Source of the DNA: Geobacteraceae bacterium
GTDB taxonomy: Bacteria; Desulfobacterota; Desulfuromonadia; Desulfuromonadales; BM103
Assembly: GCA_024641085.1 (NCBI GenBank)
Contig: JAHEDT010000002.1
Span: forward strand, 124,001-188,000
Length of the DNA: 64,000 nucleotides
Direction of reading: 5' to 3'
The notes beneath the pieces were generated by a model, which did not search any database, was not told where the DNA came from, and saw only the letters and a program-made list of their open reading frames with translations. The position numbers were made by a program, and so were the translations under genes. Every line of letters starts with the position of its first letter. Position 1 is the first letter of the stretch. Positions 28,149 to 36,797 of the stretch are shown piece by piece.

Positions 28149-29954
28149 TCAATCCCCGCCCTTCTCGTCGTCTGATTGGGTGGTCGTATCAGCCACCCTG
28201 CTCCAACGCCCCAGGACAAGGGATGCCAGCGCGGCGACCAGACCGAACGTGAACACGCTGATCATCAGCGGCATCCCCTTCAACTGCACCATGTCCATCA
28301 GGAAGACCTTGCCGGCGCCAATCACCGTGATCACAACGGCCACGTTGCGCAACTCCTTGTTGCGCTTCATCAAGCTCAGCCAAAGCAGGACCGCTGCGGT
28401 TACGTTGATCAGAACCGATTGTGCACCGCCAAACGCGCTGTGGGTCGCCGAATGCAGGAAGTCAAGAGTCTGGTAGATGCCAACCCGCATGGTAAAGAAG
28501 CCGCTGAACAGGGCGGCGATCAACAGGATACTCGCCCCCCGGTCGTTCTTGTTGAGCTTGTGCATGAAGCTCTCACCACGAGCCGCGGGATGCCTGCGCG
28601 CCCAGAAGTAATGGAAGAATGCAATCAGGGACAGCAGCCCGGAGGACAGTGCGCCGACCACTGATGGTTTGGTGCCATCGGTGGTCCAGAGCAGGAACAC
28701 CAGTGCCGAGCAGGCGTAGAACTGCAGCAGGTAGGACGACAGGCGCAGCCCGACAATTTCGTAGCGCACTGAGGCCCATGCCATGCCGACGGCAAGCAGC
28801 GCAACCAGCGCCGAGGCAATCACGGCATGACCGATCGCCATCGGCGCGGAAAACGCCAGGAGCAAACCACCGGCCAGGGCAAAAGAGGTGGTTCCCAAGG
28901 ACCCGCCCTCGGTCCGGACCGCCAGCCACCAGGCAATCGACAGGTGAGCCAAGGCGGCAACCAGGGCCACCCAGCCGAACGTCATCGACGTCGTCAACCC
29001 CTGCCTGATCGCATAGTTGGCCGCCAGGTACACCCAGCAGACATTAAGCACCGGCATGACCACATCGAACTTGGAAATCTTGTCCTGCACTTTGCCCAGA
29101 ACGCCAAGCAAGGCGATCCCGCCAAAAACCACGCCGAGGAAACCGATTGACGGCAATAGCCCCCGTACGGAGAACTCGAGATTTTCCGGGCTCAACTTAC
29201 CGAGGTATATGGCCAGCTTCAGATCCCAGATCTGGATCATGAAAAGCGTCAGGACGAACAACAACCAACGTAGCCAGGACGCTCTGAGCAGATGGGTTGC
29301 GTAGGTGGCAAAGATACTGGCCAACCCCATGATGATCACCAGGTAGGGGAAAACGGGGCTGGGGTAGTCAAGGGCGAAACTGCCGAAACTCATGCCGAGG
29401 GTCCCGACGAAAACCGGCAGAGCGACGTGGTTCACTCGGCTGATGATTGTCGTGACCAGTCCCATGACGGCCATAGCCACATATGCAAGCTCCGTAGGCA
29501 CCGTATCAAAGACCCGGTGGGCTTCGACCGACACGCTGCACATGATGATGGTGCCCCAGAGGATGAAGACCGGTGCCTGGATGCTCTTTTCCTTATACGC
29601 GAACCAACCGTACATAATCAGCCCCATGGCATAGAGCATGCCCATGAAAGAGCCGATCTGCAGGTCTATGGCCCCACTGTCGGCAGCGGTTCGCAAGGCC
29701 ACAGCGACGGCGACGATAAAGCTGGTTGTGGCCACGCGCGACAGGATATAGGACTTGTCAACCCAGGACAGTATCTCCTCTGACGCGCCCCCCTGGACGG
29801 TCGGTTTGCGGGGCACTTTCTCCTTGCCCGTCAGTTCAGCCGGGATGGCCGCTTCCCGACCCGCATGCAATGCATCCACTGTCTTGGTTAATGCAGCAAG
29901 CTGCATCTCAAGATCAGCAACCCTTTTCTCCAGACCGGCAGACGATTCCGCCAT
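28149..29954 (-). CDS. DUF2339-like polytopic membrane protein
   Basis: A 601-residue protein with a short N-terminal coiled coil (LEKRVADLEMQLAALTKTVDAL) followed by about 15-18 hydrophobic helices. The C-terminal segment (GKVFLMDMVQLKGMPLMISV) is characteristic of DUF2339 proteins. The function of that family is unknown. Some members are linked to envelope maintenance. It lies on the opposite strand inside the electron-transfer island and may be an unrelated insertion or a membrane partner. The ATG at 29954 has GAGG 5 bases upstream. Confidence 0.75.
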   Translation of the reverse strand: MAESSAGLEKRVADLEMQLAALTKTVDALHAGREAAIPAELTGKEKVPRKPTVQGGASEEILSWVDKSYILSRVATTSFIVAVAVALRTAADSGAIDLQIGSFMGMLYAMGLIMYGWFAYKEKSIQAPVFILWGTIIMCSVSVEAHRVFDTVPTELAYVAMAVMGLVTTIISRVNHVALPVFVGTLGMSFGSFALDYPSPVFPYLVIIMGLASIFATYATHLLRASWLRWLLFVLTLFMIQIWDLKLAIYLGKLSPENLEFSVRGLLPSIGFLGVVFGGIALLGVLGKVQDKISKFDVVMPVLNVCWVYLAANYAIRQGLTTSMTFGWVALVAALAHLSIAWWLAVRTEGGSLGTTSFALAGGLLLAFSAPMAIGHAVIASALVALLAVGMAWASVRYEIVGLRLSSYLLQFYACSALVFLLWTTDGTKPSVVGALSSGLLSLIAFFHYFWARRHPAARGESFMHKLNKNDRGASILLIAALFSGFFTMRVGIYQTLDFLHSATHSAFGGAQSVLINVTAAVLLWLSLMKRNKELRNVAVVITVIGAGKVFLMDMVQLKGMPLMISVFTFGLVAALASLVLGRWSRVADTTTQSDDEKGGD

Positions 29955-30381
29955 GAGCACCTCGCACTATGCAACCCAATGAAATTTTGTCCCACATATC
30001 AATAGTCATTTTGACTCGTGCGCCGCCGCCGGATCAGCACTCTCAAGGCTTTTCCAGGCGCCTGTACGGGAGCGTTTGAGCATAACTTCTCCGGGAGAGA
30101 CAACGCGTTCAAGTCGGCCATTTCGCAAACGCCATAAGTAAAACAGTATTTTATTTGTGTTTTATTGTCAAGATTCACTGAGTAAAACAAAAATGAAAGC
30201 TCAATAAATAATAAAACTTAATGGTTTTAGGTCTTATTCTCCGGCATTTTCCCCACAATATCCCTGTAAAAATCCTGCAGAATGACGATCTGTATATTTG
30301 ACAACAGGCGTCGCATCATGCTAATAACAAAACTTCGTTTTACTTTATTTGTCTAGCTCTTTTTACGTGGAGGCGAGCCCT
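29955..30381. other. 427-bp divergent intergenic region upstream of the first CbcSTU-like operon
   Basis: AT-rich in its right two thirds, with no gene seen. It contains an inverted repeat TAAAACA-N12-TGTTTTA at 30139-30164 and a promoter candidate at 30298-30327. Confidence 0.45.
30298..30327 (+). promoter_or_regulatory. candidate sigma70 promoter of the tetrahaem/ferredoxin/NrfD operon
   Basis: A perfect -35 TTGACA (30298-30303), an 18-bp spacer and TAATAA (30322-30327), a weak -10. It lies 55 bp before the GTG start. Confidence 0.45.
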
Positions 30382-30996
30382 GTGAAAAACCATGTCTGGC
30401 GATCCCTATCTCTGGCCATTGGCTTGATTGCATTTGGCGCCACTCTGGCCTCGGCAGCTCAGGTTGAAAAGTTCTTCGACCGTCATGGCAACCTGGTTGT
30501 CCAGGAAAAGGTTGAACGCTACAAACGTCGTGCCGATGAGGGCACAACGTTTCCGGTCCCTCCGCCACCCTTTTCCGAGGGAATCTTCCCCTGCTCTGAC
30601 TGCCATGCGGACATGACCCCCAATCCGAAGCGGCGCGAACTGGTTGAAATGCACGACGACATCGTCCTCGAGCATGCCGAAGGACAGCGCTGGTGTCTGG
30701 ACTGCCATAATCTCGATGATCGCGACAAACTGCGCCTGGTTTCCGGCGAGCTGATCCCCTTTACAGAATCTTATCGGCTTTGCGGCCAATGCCACGGAGA
30801 CAAATACCGCGACTGGAAAGTCGGCATCCATGGCAAGCGGACCGGTTACTGGAATGGCGAAAAGCAGTATCTGCTCTGTGCCAATTGCCACAACCCGCAC
30901 AGCCCGAGATTCAAAGCATTAAAGCCGTTGCCGCCGCCGGTCCGTCCTGAGAACCTCAACCGTCAGGGGATCGCGGAAGGTTCAGAACACAACTGA
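30382..30996 (+). CDS. tetrahaem c-type cytochrome, CbcS-like (copy 1)
   Basis: A 204-residue protein starting at GTG with GGAGG 8 bases upstream. It begins VKNHVWRSLSLAIG, nearly the same opening as the tetrahaem protein at 33508 (KSHVWRPLYVVIG). An N-terminal hydrophobic segment (signal or anchor) ends near ASAAQ. Four CXXCH motifs follow: CSDCH, CLDCH, CGQCH and CANCH. It heads a three-gene operon with a Tat ferredoxin and an NrfD-family protein, the layout of Geobacter CbcS-CbcT-CbcU. It should link the quinone-oxidising membrane subunit to periplasmic acceptors. Confidence 0.85.
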   Translation: MKNHVWRSLSLAIGLIAFGATLASAAQVEKFFDRHGNLVVQEKVERYKRRADEGTTFPVPPPPFSEGIFPCSDCHADMTPNPKRRELVEMHDDIVLEHAEGQRWCLDCHNLDDRDKLRLVSGELIPFTESYRLCGQCHGDKYRDWKVGIHGKRTGYWNGEKQYLLCANCHNPHSPRFKALKPLPPPVRPENLNRQGIAEGSEHN

Positions 30997-31034
30997 CAAC
31001 CGCTGAATGACAACCTCTTTAGAGGAGACAGCAG

Positions 31035-31961
31035 ATGAGCAACAAATCCCAGTGCGACAAACACGCCTTCCAGCAATCCCGTCGCAAGGTCCTCAAGGGC
31101 CTGGCCGCAGGAGTAGGCGCTTTGGCCCTGCCGGCCCCCAATGCCTCGGCATCGGCTTGGGAGGCATTTTTTCAAAAGAATTTCCGGGAACTGGACAGGG
31201 ACGAGCTCAAGCAGGTGCTGGCTCGCCTGGAAAGTGAATACAGCAAGGAATACGGTAAGGACGTCACGGTTAAAGCGACCCTGCCAATCGAAGGGGTCAA
31301 ATACGGCTACGGCCTCGACCTCTCCCGCTGCATCGGCTGCCGGCGCTGCGTCTATGCCTGCGTCGGCGAGAACAACCAGTCCCGTGAGCCTCAAATCCAC
31401 TGGATTCGCGTGCTGCAGCTCAACAAGGAAAAGGGTGTCGCCCTGGAATATGCCGAGCACTACTACAACCCAGAGGAAGTTCCGGTGGAGGGGCACTTCT
31501 ACATGCCGGTGCAGTGTCAGCAGTGCGAAAATCCCCCCTGCACAAAAGTGTGCCCGGTCCAGGCAACCTGGCAGGAGAATGACGGCATCGTCGTGGTCGA
31601 CTACAACTGGTGCATCGGCTGCCGTTACTGCATGGCCGCCTGTCCATACGGCGCCAGGCATTTCAACTGGACCAAGGGGAAGCTGCCGAAAGAGGAGATG
31701 AACCCCGAGACCCATTATTTGGGGAACCGCCCGCGGCCGACCGGCGTGGTCGAGAAGTGCACCTTCTGCATCCAGCGGACACGCGAACAGCCCGGCCGCT
31801 ACCCGGCGTGCGAGGAAATCTGCCCCGTCGGCGCACGCAAGTTCGGCAACCTGCTCGACCCGAAGGGGGAGATGCGCTACCTGATCGAGAACAAGCGGGT
31901 CTTCATTCTCAAGGAAGATCTCAATACACAGCCGAAATTCTTCTATTTCTATGCGACCTAA
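31035..31961 (+). CDS. Tat-exported four-cluster ferredoxin, CbcT-like (copy 1)
   Basis: A 308-residue protein with a twin-arginine signal (SRRKVLKGLAAG, about residues 15-26) and four cysteine groups: CIGCRRCVYAC, CQQCENPPCTKVC, CIGCRYCMAAC and CTFC...CEEIC, enough for four [4Fe-4S] clusters. Similar proteins (NrfC, PsrB, CbcT) sit on the periplasmic side and wire the NrfD subunit to a cytochrome. AGAGGAG precedes the start. It is flanked by the tetrahaem cytochrome (38 bp upstream) and the NrfD protein (17 bp downstream). Confidence 0.9.
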   Translation: MSNKSQCDKHAFQQSRRKVLKGLAAGVGALALPAPNASASAWEAFFQKNFRELDRDELKQVLARLESEYSKEYGKDVTVKATLPIEGVKYGYGLDLSRCIGCRRCVYACVGENNQSREPQIHWIRVLQLNKEKGVALEYAEHYYNPEEVPVEGHFYMPVQCQQCENPPCTKVCPVQATWQENDGIVVVDYNWCIGCRYCMAACPYGARHFNWTKGKLPKEEMNPETHYLGNRPRPTGVVEKCTFCIQRTREQPGRYPACEEICPVGARKFGNLLDPKGEMRYLIENKRVFILKEDLNTQPKFFYFYAT

Positions 31962-31978
31962 TTCTTGGGAGTAGCCTG

Positions 31979-33301
31979 ATGAAAAACATCTGGAATTTCT
32001 TCAAAGGGACCCTGGTCCTGACCGCTCGGGGAAGCACGGCTTACTATTGCTGGGTAGCGGGTCTGATCGTTCTGATGGTTATCGGTGCTCTGACCTACTT
32101 GGTGCAGCTCAATGACGGCCTGATCATCACCAACATGCGCGACCAGGTTTCCTGGGGCTTCTACATCTCCAACTTCACCTTCCTGGTCGGTGTTGCGGCC
32201 GCGGCGGTTCTGCTGGTCATTCCGGCGTACGTCTACAATTGGAAGCCGATCAAGGAGATTGCCCTGCTCGGAGAGCTGTTGGCTGTTTCAGCGATCGTCA
32301 TGTGCCTGCTCTTCGTAACAGTCGACATCGGCCGTCCGGATCGTTTCTGGCACCTGATCCCATTTGTCGGCATCCTGAACTTTCCGCAGTCGCTGCTGGC
32401 CTGGGATGTGGCGGTCCTCAACACCTACCTGGTCCTCAACCTGACCATTGCCGTCTACTATCTCTACAATCTCTACTACCGGCGGGAGCCGAACAAGAAG
32501 TTTATGACTCCCTTGCTGCTATTCTCGATTCCGGCTGCCATTTCAATTCACACGGTCACAGCCTTCCTCTACAACGGTCTCGGTGCCCGTCCATTCTGGA
32601 ACGCCTCGATTCTGGCTCCCCGCTTTCTTGCCTCGGCTTTCTGTTCAGGCCCGGCGTTCATGATTCTGGTCTTCTTGATGATCCGCAGGTACACCCGCTT
32701 CCAGATCAAGGACGAAGCGATTCAGAAAATTGCCGAACTGATCGCCTACGCGATGTTCATCAACCTCTTCCTGTTGGGTGCTGAGATCTTCAAGGAGTAT
32801 TACACCGGAACCATTCACCTCGCGCCGATGCAGTACCTGCTTCAGGGCCTGCATGGACATTCTGCGCTGGTCCCCTGGATCTGGACCGCCATGCTCTTCA
32901 ACTTCTCGGCCTTCATGATCTTCCTGGTTCCCGACACGCGCCGCAACAATACGACCCTGGTGCTCGGCTGCGTGCTGATCTTTATCGGGGTTTACATTGA
33001 AAAAGGGATGGGATTGGTTATTCCGGGGTTCGTGCCAGACGTCCTTCACGAAATCTACGAATATGTTCCCACGGGGATGGAGATGGCACTTGCCATCGGC
33101 ATCTGGGCGACCGGGCTGTTTGTTTTTACCATGTTGCTGCGCGTGGCAATCCCGATTATGAACGGCGACTTTCACGTTGCGGACGACGGTGTCGGTTTTC
33201 ATATCGGCGACAACATGTTCTTCCTGCGCAGGGCGGACCGTGACAGACTTGTCGCTGACTCAGATGAAGAGCCTGCCACCAAATCAGGCAAAAACGTTTA
33301 A
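31979..33301 (+). CDS. NrfD-family membrane subunit, CbcU-like (copy 1)
   Basis: A 440-residue polytopic protein with about nine to ten helices, in the NrfD/PsrC family (GAEIFKEYYTG, and GLHGHSALVPWIW near the quinone-site helices). The C-terminal 45 residues are soluble and acidic. The frame is open far upstream, but the ATG at 31979 has GGGAG just before it and begins at the natural membrane N-terminus. It completes the first quinone:cytochrome module. Confidence 0.88.
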   Translation: MKNIWNFFKGTLVLTARGSTAYYCWVAGLIVLMVIGALTYLVQLNDGLIITNMRDQVSWGFYISNFTFLVGVAAAAVLLVIPAYVYNWKPIKEIALLGELLAVSAIVMCLLFVTVDIGRPDRFWHLIPFVGILNFPQSLLAWDVAVLNTYLVLNLTIAVYYLYNLYYRREPNKKFMTPLLLFSIPAAISIHTVTAFLYNGLGARPFWNASILAPRFLASAFCSGPAFMILVFLMIRRYTRFQIKDEAIQKIAELIAYAMFINLFLLGAEIFKEYYTGTIHLAPMQYLLQGLHGHSALVPWIWTAMLFNFSAFMIFLVPDTRRNNTTLVLGCVLIFIGVYIEKGMGLVIPGFVPDVLHEIYEYVPTGMEMALAIGIWATGLFVFTMLLRVAIPIMNGDFHVADDGVGFHIGDNMFFLRRADRDRLVADSDEEPATKSGKNV

Positions 33302-33507
33302 ATATAGTTACTTAGTCTCGCCGTACACCACCACGGTCCGGCGGGGTTTGCATTGTAATGTAACGGGACCTGTCATAATGCTTTCAGGATTTTAAAACAA
33401 ATGTTTATCCAGGGTGTCGTGTGGCCAGGGCGCTGTTCCTTGTGACCAGGCGACAGCTCTTTTGAACTCTTGGGTTCGGGAAATTTAAAAAAGAGAGGGA
33501 GGAAACT

Positions 33508-33996
33508 GTGAAAAGTCACGTTTGGCGACCACTGTACGTGGTCATTGGCATCGTCGCCTTAATCCTGCTGTTCCGGGAGTTTTACATCCCGGGCAATTTT
33601 GGCTCAGGCGAATACGGCTTCATGTACAGCTACCACAACAAAGACAACGAGGAAGTCTGGAAAAACCAGCCGCTCAAGTACCGGGATACGGGCAAGCAGA
33701 AGATGCATGAATACTGTGGAGAATGCCACGGCGATGAAGTAGAGACTCGTTCCGGGGACCTGCACGGGATCATCGCCTGCGAAAATTGCCACGGGCCGGC
33801 CCTCGAGCACCCGGATGATCCGGAGAAGTTGGTGATCGACCGAAGTCGGGAACTCTGCCTGCGCTGCCATACTCTGCTGCCTTACACCACTAGTGAGCGC
33901 AAACGCATTCCCGGCATCGACCCCAACGAGCACAACGTCGGTGAAGACTGCGTCGATTGCCATAATCCGCACAACCCGAGATTGGAGGATATGTAG
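33508..33996 (+). CDS. membrane-anchored tetrahaem c-type cytochrome, CbcS-like (copy 2)
   Basis: A 162-residue protein, GTG start with GGGAGG 6 bases upstream. The N-terminal helix (PLYVVIGIVALILLFREF) looks uncleaved and would anchor it in the membrane. Four CXXCH motifs: CGECH, CENCH, CLRCH and CVDCH. Size, anchor and haem number match Geobacter CbcS, better than copy 1 does. The ferredoxin gene begins 2 bp after the stop. Confidence 0.87.
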   Translation: MKSHVWRPLYVVIGIVALILLFREFYIPGNFGSGEYGFMYSYHNKDNEEVWKNQPLKYRDTGKQKMHEYCGECHGDEVETRSGDLHGIIACENCHGPALEHPDDPEKLVIDRSRELCLRCHTLLPYTTSERKRIPGIDPNEHNVGEDCVDCHNPHNPRLEDM

Positions 33997-33998
33997 TT

Positions 33999-34775
33999 AT
34001 GAAGAGGCGTGATTTCATGAAAAACACGATCGTTGCCATTGCCGGCGCCTCGGTTCCTCTCTCGGCCCTTGAATTCATCGATCCGAGAGAGGTCCTGGCT
34101 GCCAACCCTGAGATTCATTGGGCGTTTTTGATCAACACCTACAGCTGCGTCGGCTGCGGCTTCTGTGTAAAAGCCTGCAAGACAGAGAATGATATCCCCT
34201 TCGAAGCCAACGCCAGTCGTACCTGGGTCGAACGTTATGTGTACACCAAGGACGACCGCCGCTACATCGACAGCCCCAAGTCTGCGCAATACGGCTTTAC
34301 GGATGCGAGAATCGACCTCGGTGAACACCTGGGCTACCAGGACGTCGACCCGAACAACGTCGGCAAGGCGTTTTTCGTGCCCAAACTCTGCAATCATTGC
34401 GCAACACCTTCGTGCACCCAGGTCTGCCCGGTCGGCGCCACCTACAAAACCGATAGCGGACCGGTTTTGGTTGACCGCTCCTGGTGCATCGGCTGCGGCT
34501 ACTGCATCATGGCCTGTCCTTTTGGTGCCCGATTCTTCCATCCGGTGCTCAAGGTAGTCGACAAGTGCACCTTCTGCTATCACCGCATCACCAAGGGGGT
34601 GGAGACAGCCTGCGTCAACGCCTGTCCGTTCGGTGCACGCAAGATGTGCAATATCAAGGATATCAACGACCCGGTGACACAGATCATTCTGAATGAGCGT
34701 GTCGGGGTTCTTAAAGACGAATTCGGAACCAAGCCCCAGGCCTTTTACATCGGCCTCGCCTCGGAGGTGCGTTAA
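33999..34775 (+). CDS. Tat-exported four-cluster ferredoxin, CbcT-like (copy 2)
   Basis: A 258-residue protein with a very short Tat signal (MKRRDFMK). Four cysteine groups follow: CVGCGFCVKAC, CNHCATPSCTQVC, CIGCGYCIMAC and CTFC...CVNAC. It lies between the tetrahaem cytochrome and the NrfD gene with almost no spacing. An insertion of about 50 residues after the first cluster group (RTWVERYVYTKDDRRY region) is absent from the HybA-like protein at 2395-3348 at this position. Confidence 0.9.
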   Translation: MKRRDFMKNTIVAIAGASVPLSALEFIDPREVLAANPEIHWAFLINTYSCVGCGFCVKACKTENDIPFEANASRTWVERYVYTKDDRRYIDSPKSAQYGFTDARIDLGEHLGYQDVDPNNVGKAFFVPKLCNHCATPSCTQVCPVGATYKTDSGPVLVDRSWCIGCGYCIMACPFGARFFHPVLKVVDKCTFCYHRITKGVETACVNACPFGARKMCNIKDINDPVTQIILNERVGVLKDEFGTKPQAFYIGLASEVR

Positions 34776-34777
34776 TC

Positions 34778-36061
34778 ATGGTTGAAAACGTTATGCACGT
34801 TCACGGAGAGCTATGGACCGTCAAGGAACTCTTCGTTCTCCCCAATGAGTATGTCTATTGGTCGATCCAGATCGTCATGTACCCTTTCATGACCGGCCTG
34901 GTTGCCGGTGCCTTTGTCCTTTCATCCCTCTACCACGTGTTCGGGGTGAAACAGCTCAAGGAGATCGCCCGCTTTTCCCTGGTTTTCTCCTTTGCCCTGC
35001 TGCCCGTGGCGATGATGCCTTTGCTGATGCACCTGCAGCAGCCATTCCGCGGCATTCATGTCATGATGACGCCGCATTTCACTTCGGCGATTTCGGCCTT
35101 CGGTATCGTCTTCATGGCCTATGCCTTCATCGTCGCCTCGGAACTCTGGTTTGAATACCGCAAGCATTTCGTTCTGACGACCCAGGCCCTGGCGGCCCAA
35201 CCGCAGCGCAGCGGTTTTGATACGCTGCGCATGCACTTTTTTAAAGTCCTGACCCTCGGCGCCATGGATATCAGTCATGAAGCCGTCCAGAAAGATCATA
35301 ATGCGGTCAAGAAACTTGCCTCACTCGGTATCCCCGTCGCCTGCTTCCTGCACGGCTATGCCGGCTTCATCTTCGGTTCGGTCAAGGCCAACGCCCTTTG
35401 GATGACTCCGCTGATGCCAGTCATCTTCATCTGCTCGGCGGTTGTCTCGGGGATCGCCCTCTGCATCCTCTGCTACGTCGTGACCATGGAGATTCGCAAG
35501 TTCATGGCCAAACGCAAGATCAGCCGCTGGAGCAAGGATCCCAACGCCCCCTCGGTGGAAGAGCTCCAATCCGCCGAACAGCTGGAAATTAAAATCGTCT
35601 CCAACTACCTGCTCTATTTCATGATCGCTGCCATCACCCTGGAGATTCTCGACCTGATCTTCCGCGGCTACACCCAGGTCAAATCCTGGGACATTCTGCG
35701 CGAAGTCATCATGGAGCGGGACTTCAACAAGATCTTCATCATGCAGTACGCCTTTGGCAACGCACTGCCCTTCCTGCTCATGGTGCTCCCCAATCGGACC
35801 GTGCGCCGGACTACCATCGCCACGGTACTGGTCATGTTCGGGGTGTTCATGATGCGTTGGAATGTTGTCATCGGTGGGCAAGCGTTTTCTTTAAGTTTTT
35901 CCGGTTTCATGCATTATCACCTGCCGATCATCCCCCACGACTGGGAGACTTTCCGCGAAGGATTGGGCGGTGCCCTGCTGGTTATGGCAACCCCCTTTGT
36001 GATTTTCTACTTCCTGAACAAGATTTTCCCGGCGTTCATGAAGGAAGAGGAAGCCCACTGA
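34778..36061 (+). CDS. NrfD-family membrane subunit, CbcU-like (copy 2)
   Basis: A 427-residue polytopic protein beginning with a soluble stretch (to about residue 27), then helices including PFMTGLVAGAFVLSSLYHVFG and several His/Gln-containing segments (MHLQQPFRG, CFLHGYAGFIFGS, GFMHYHLPII). It belongs to the NrfD/PsrC superfamily. It starts 2 bp after the ferredoxin stop and ends at a strong terminator, closing the second CbcSTU-like module. It is quite diverged from copy 1, so the two complexes probably differ in potential or partner. Confidence 0.88.
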   Translation: MVENVMHVHGELWTVKELFVLPNEYVYWSIQIVMYPFMTGLVAGAFVLSSLYHVFGVKQLKEIARFSLVFSFALLPVAMMPLLMHLQQPFRGIHVMMTPHFTSAISAFGIVFMAYAFIVASELWFEYRKHFVLTTQALAAQPQRSGFDTLRMHFFKVLTLGAMDISHEAVQKDHNAVKKLASLGIPVACFLHGYAGFIFGSVKANALWMTPLMPVIFICSAVVSGIALCILCYVVTMEIRKFMAKRKISRWSKDPNAPSVEELQSAEQLEIKIVSNYLLYFMIAAITLEILDLIFRGYTQVKSWDILREVIMERDFNKIFIMQYAFGNALPFLLMVLPNRTVRRTTIATVLVMFGVFMMRWNVVIGGQAFSLSFSGFMHYHLPIIPHDWETFREGLGGALLVMATPFVIFYFLNKIFPAFMKEEEAH

Positions 36062-36095
36062 CCGAACCTGTAACACACATGACGACCATAAAAAA

Positions 36096-36126
36096 GGCCG
36101 CTCTCATCAGAGAGCGGCCTTTTTTA
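36096..36126. terminator. intrinsic terminator after the second CbcSTU-like operon
   Basis: GGCCGCTCTC-ATCA-GAGAGCGGCC followed by six T; preceded by AAAAA, so it can also serve the minus-strand genes to its right. Confidence 0.9.
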
Positions 36127-36173
36127 TTGCCTCTGTTCATGACCGGGCGGAGGCCCGGCAATTGTCCGGTGAA

Positions 36174-36320
36174 CTAGTTGAACATCTTGGCGCCGAGGTA
36201 GGCGAGCGCCGGCCAGGCGATCAGCACGGCGGAGATGAAGGCGAACACGCCGAGCAGGCCCATGATGGCGATGGTGTAGCTGGCTTTGACGGTGCTGAGG
36301 ATCGTGGCTGCGGTTTTCAT
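36174..36320 (-). CDS. 48-residue single-helix membrane protein (tandem copy 2)
   Basis: ATG at 36320 with AGGAGG 6 bases upstream. The protein reads MKTAATILSTVKASY and then a long helix containing GVFAFISAVLIAWPALAY, ending GAKMFN. The last 28 residues are nearly identical to those of the protein at 36379-36525, so this is a tandem duplication. Function unknown. It lies between a CbcSTU-like operon and the ImcH-like gene, on the opposite strand. Confidence 0.75.
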   Translation of the reverse strand: MKTAATILSTVKASYTIAIMGLLGVFAFISAVLIAWPALAYLGAKMFN

Positions 36321-36378
36321 GGTGTGCCTCCTATGGGCTCTCCCGCCGGGCGGAAGGGTGGATGGTTAAAGTGACGTC

Positions 36379-36525
36379 CTAGTTGAACAGTTTCGAACCG
36401 ATGTATGCCAGGGCCGGCCAGGCGATCAGCACAGCGGAGATGAATGCGAACACGCCGAGCAGGGCGATGACCAGAACCAGGTAACTGCTTTTGACGCTAT
36501 CCATAAAGCGACTTTGAGTTTTCAT
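36379..36525 (-). CDS. 48-residue single-helix membrane protein (tandem copy 1)
   Basis: ATG at 36525 with TAGGAGG 6 bases upstream. Begins MKTQSRFMDSVKSSY and continues with GVFAFISAVLIAWPALAY, ending GSKLFN. Same length and motif as the next gene at 36174-36320. The W-P within the helix is conserved in both. Strong ribosome sites and conservation after duplication argue that both are translated. Confidence 0.75.
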   Translation of the reverse strand: MKTQSRFMDSVKSSYLVLVIALLGVFAFISAVLIAWPALAYIGSKLFN

Positions 36526-36571
36526 GATGTCCTCCTATTTCTTAATGTTTTTTAATTATCTTTGATTAAAC

Positions 36572-36599
36572 TTTTAACATTAAATAAATCTCATGTCAA
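36572..36599 (-). promoter_or_regulatory. candidate sigma70 promoter of the tandem small-protein genes
   Basis: On the minus strand a perfect -35 TTGACA (36599-36594), a 16-bp spacer and a weak -10 TTAAAA (36577-36572), 46 bp before the first ATG. Confidence 0.4.
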
Positions 36600-36689
36600 T
36601 AAGAAAAGTTAAAATAATTTCATTTTTTTCAGACACCCTCTAACCCCGCCTTTTTTCTTGTATTTTTTAGTTTTATTTGATAAATATTT

Positions 36690-36716
36690 GCCAATTAATC
36701 TTTTTTACTTATTGGC
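36690..36716. promoter_or_regulatory. inverted repeat GCCAAT-N15-ATTGGC
   Basis: Perfect 6-bp arms in the AT-rich gap between the divergent small-protein genes and the ImcH-like gene. A possible shared operator; no matching regulator is identified. Confidence 0.35.
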
Positions 36717-36797
36717 TATTTATGCAATTTATTCACTTTTCTCGCTAAATTATTAAGCTTTTCAACGCCTCCGACCCGGGTACAACAGGAGCTCTCC

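Noticed and set aside
29999-30190. 63-codon minus-strand frame in the gap before the first CbcSTU-like operon
   Set aside because: No ribosome site, no hydrophobic or domain pattern, and it lies in an AT-rich regulatory gap.
36711-36728. Sigma54 promoter (GG-GC) before the ImcH-like gene
   Set aside because: TTGGCTATTTATGCA has only 8 bases between GG and GC; 10 are required.
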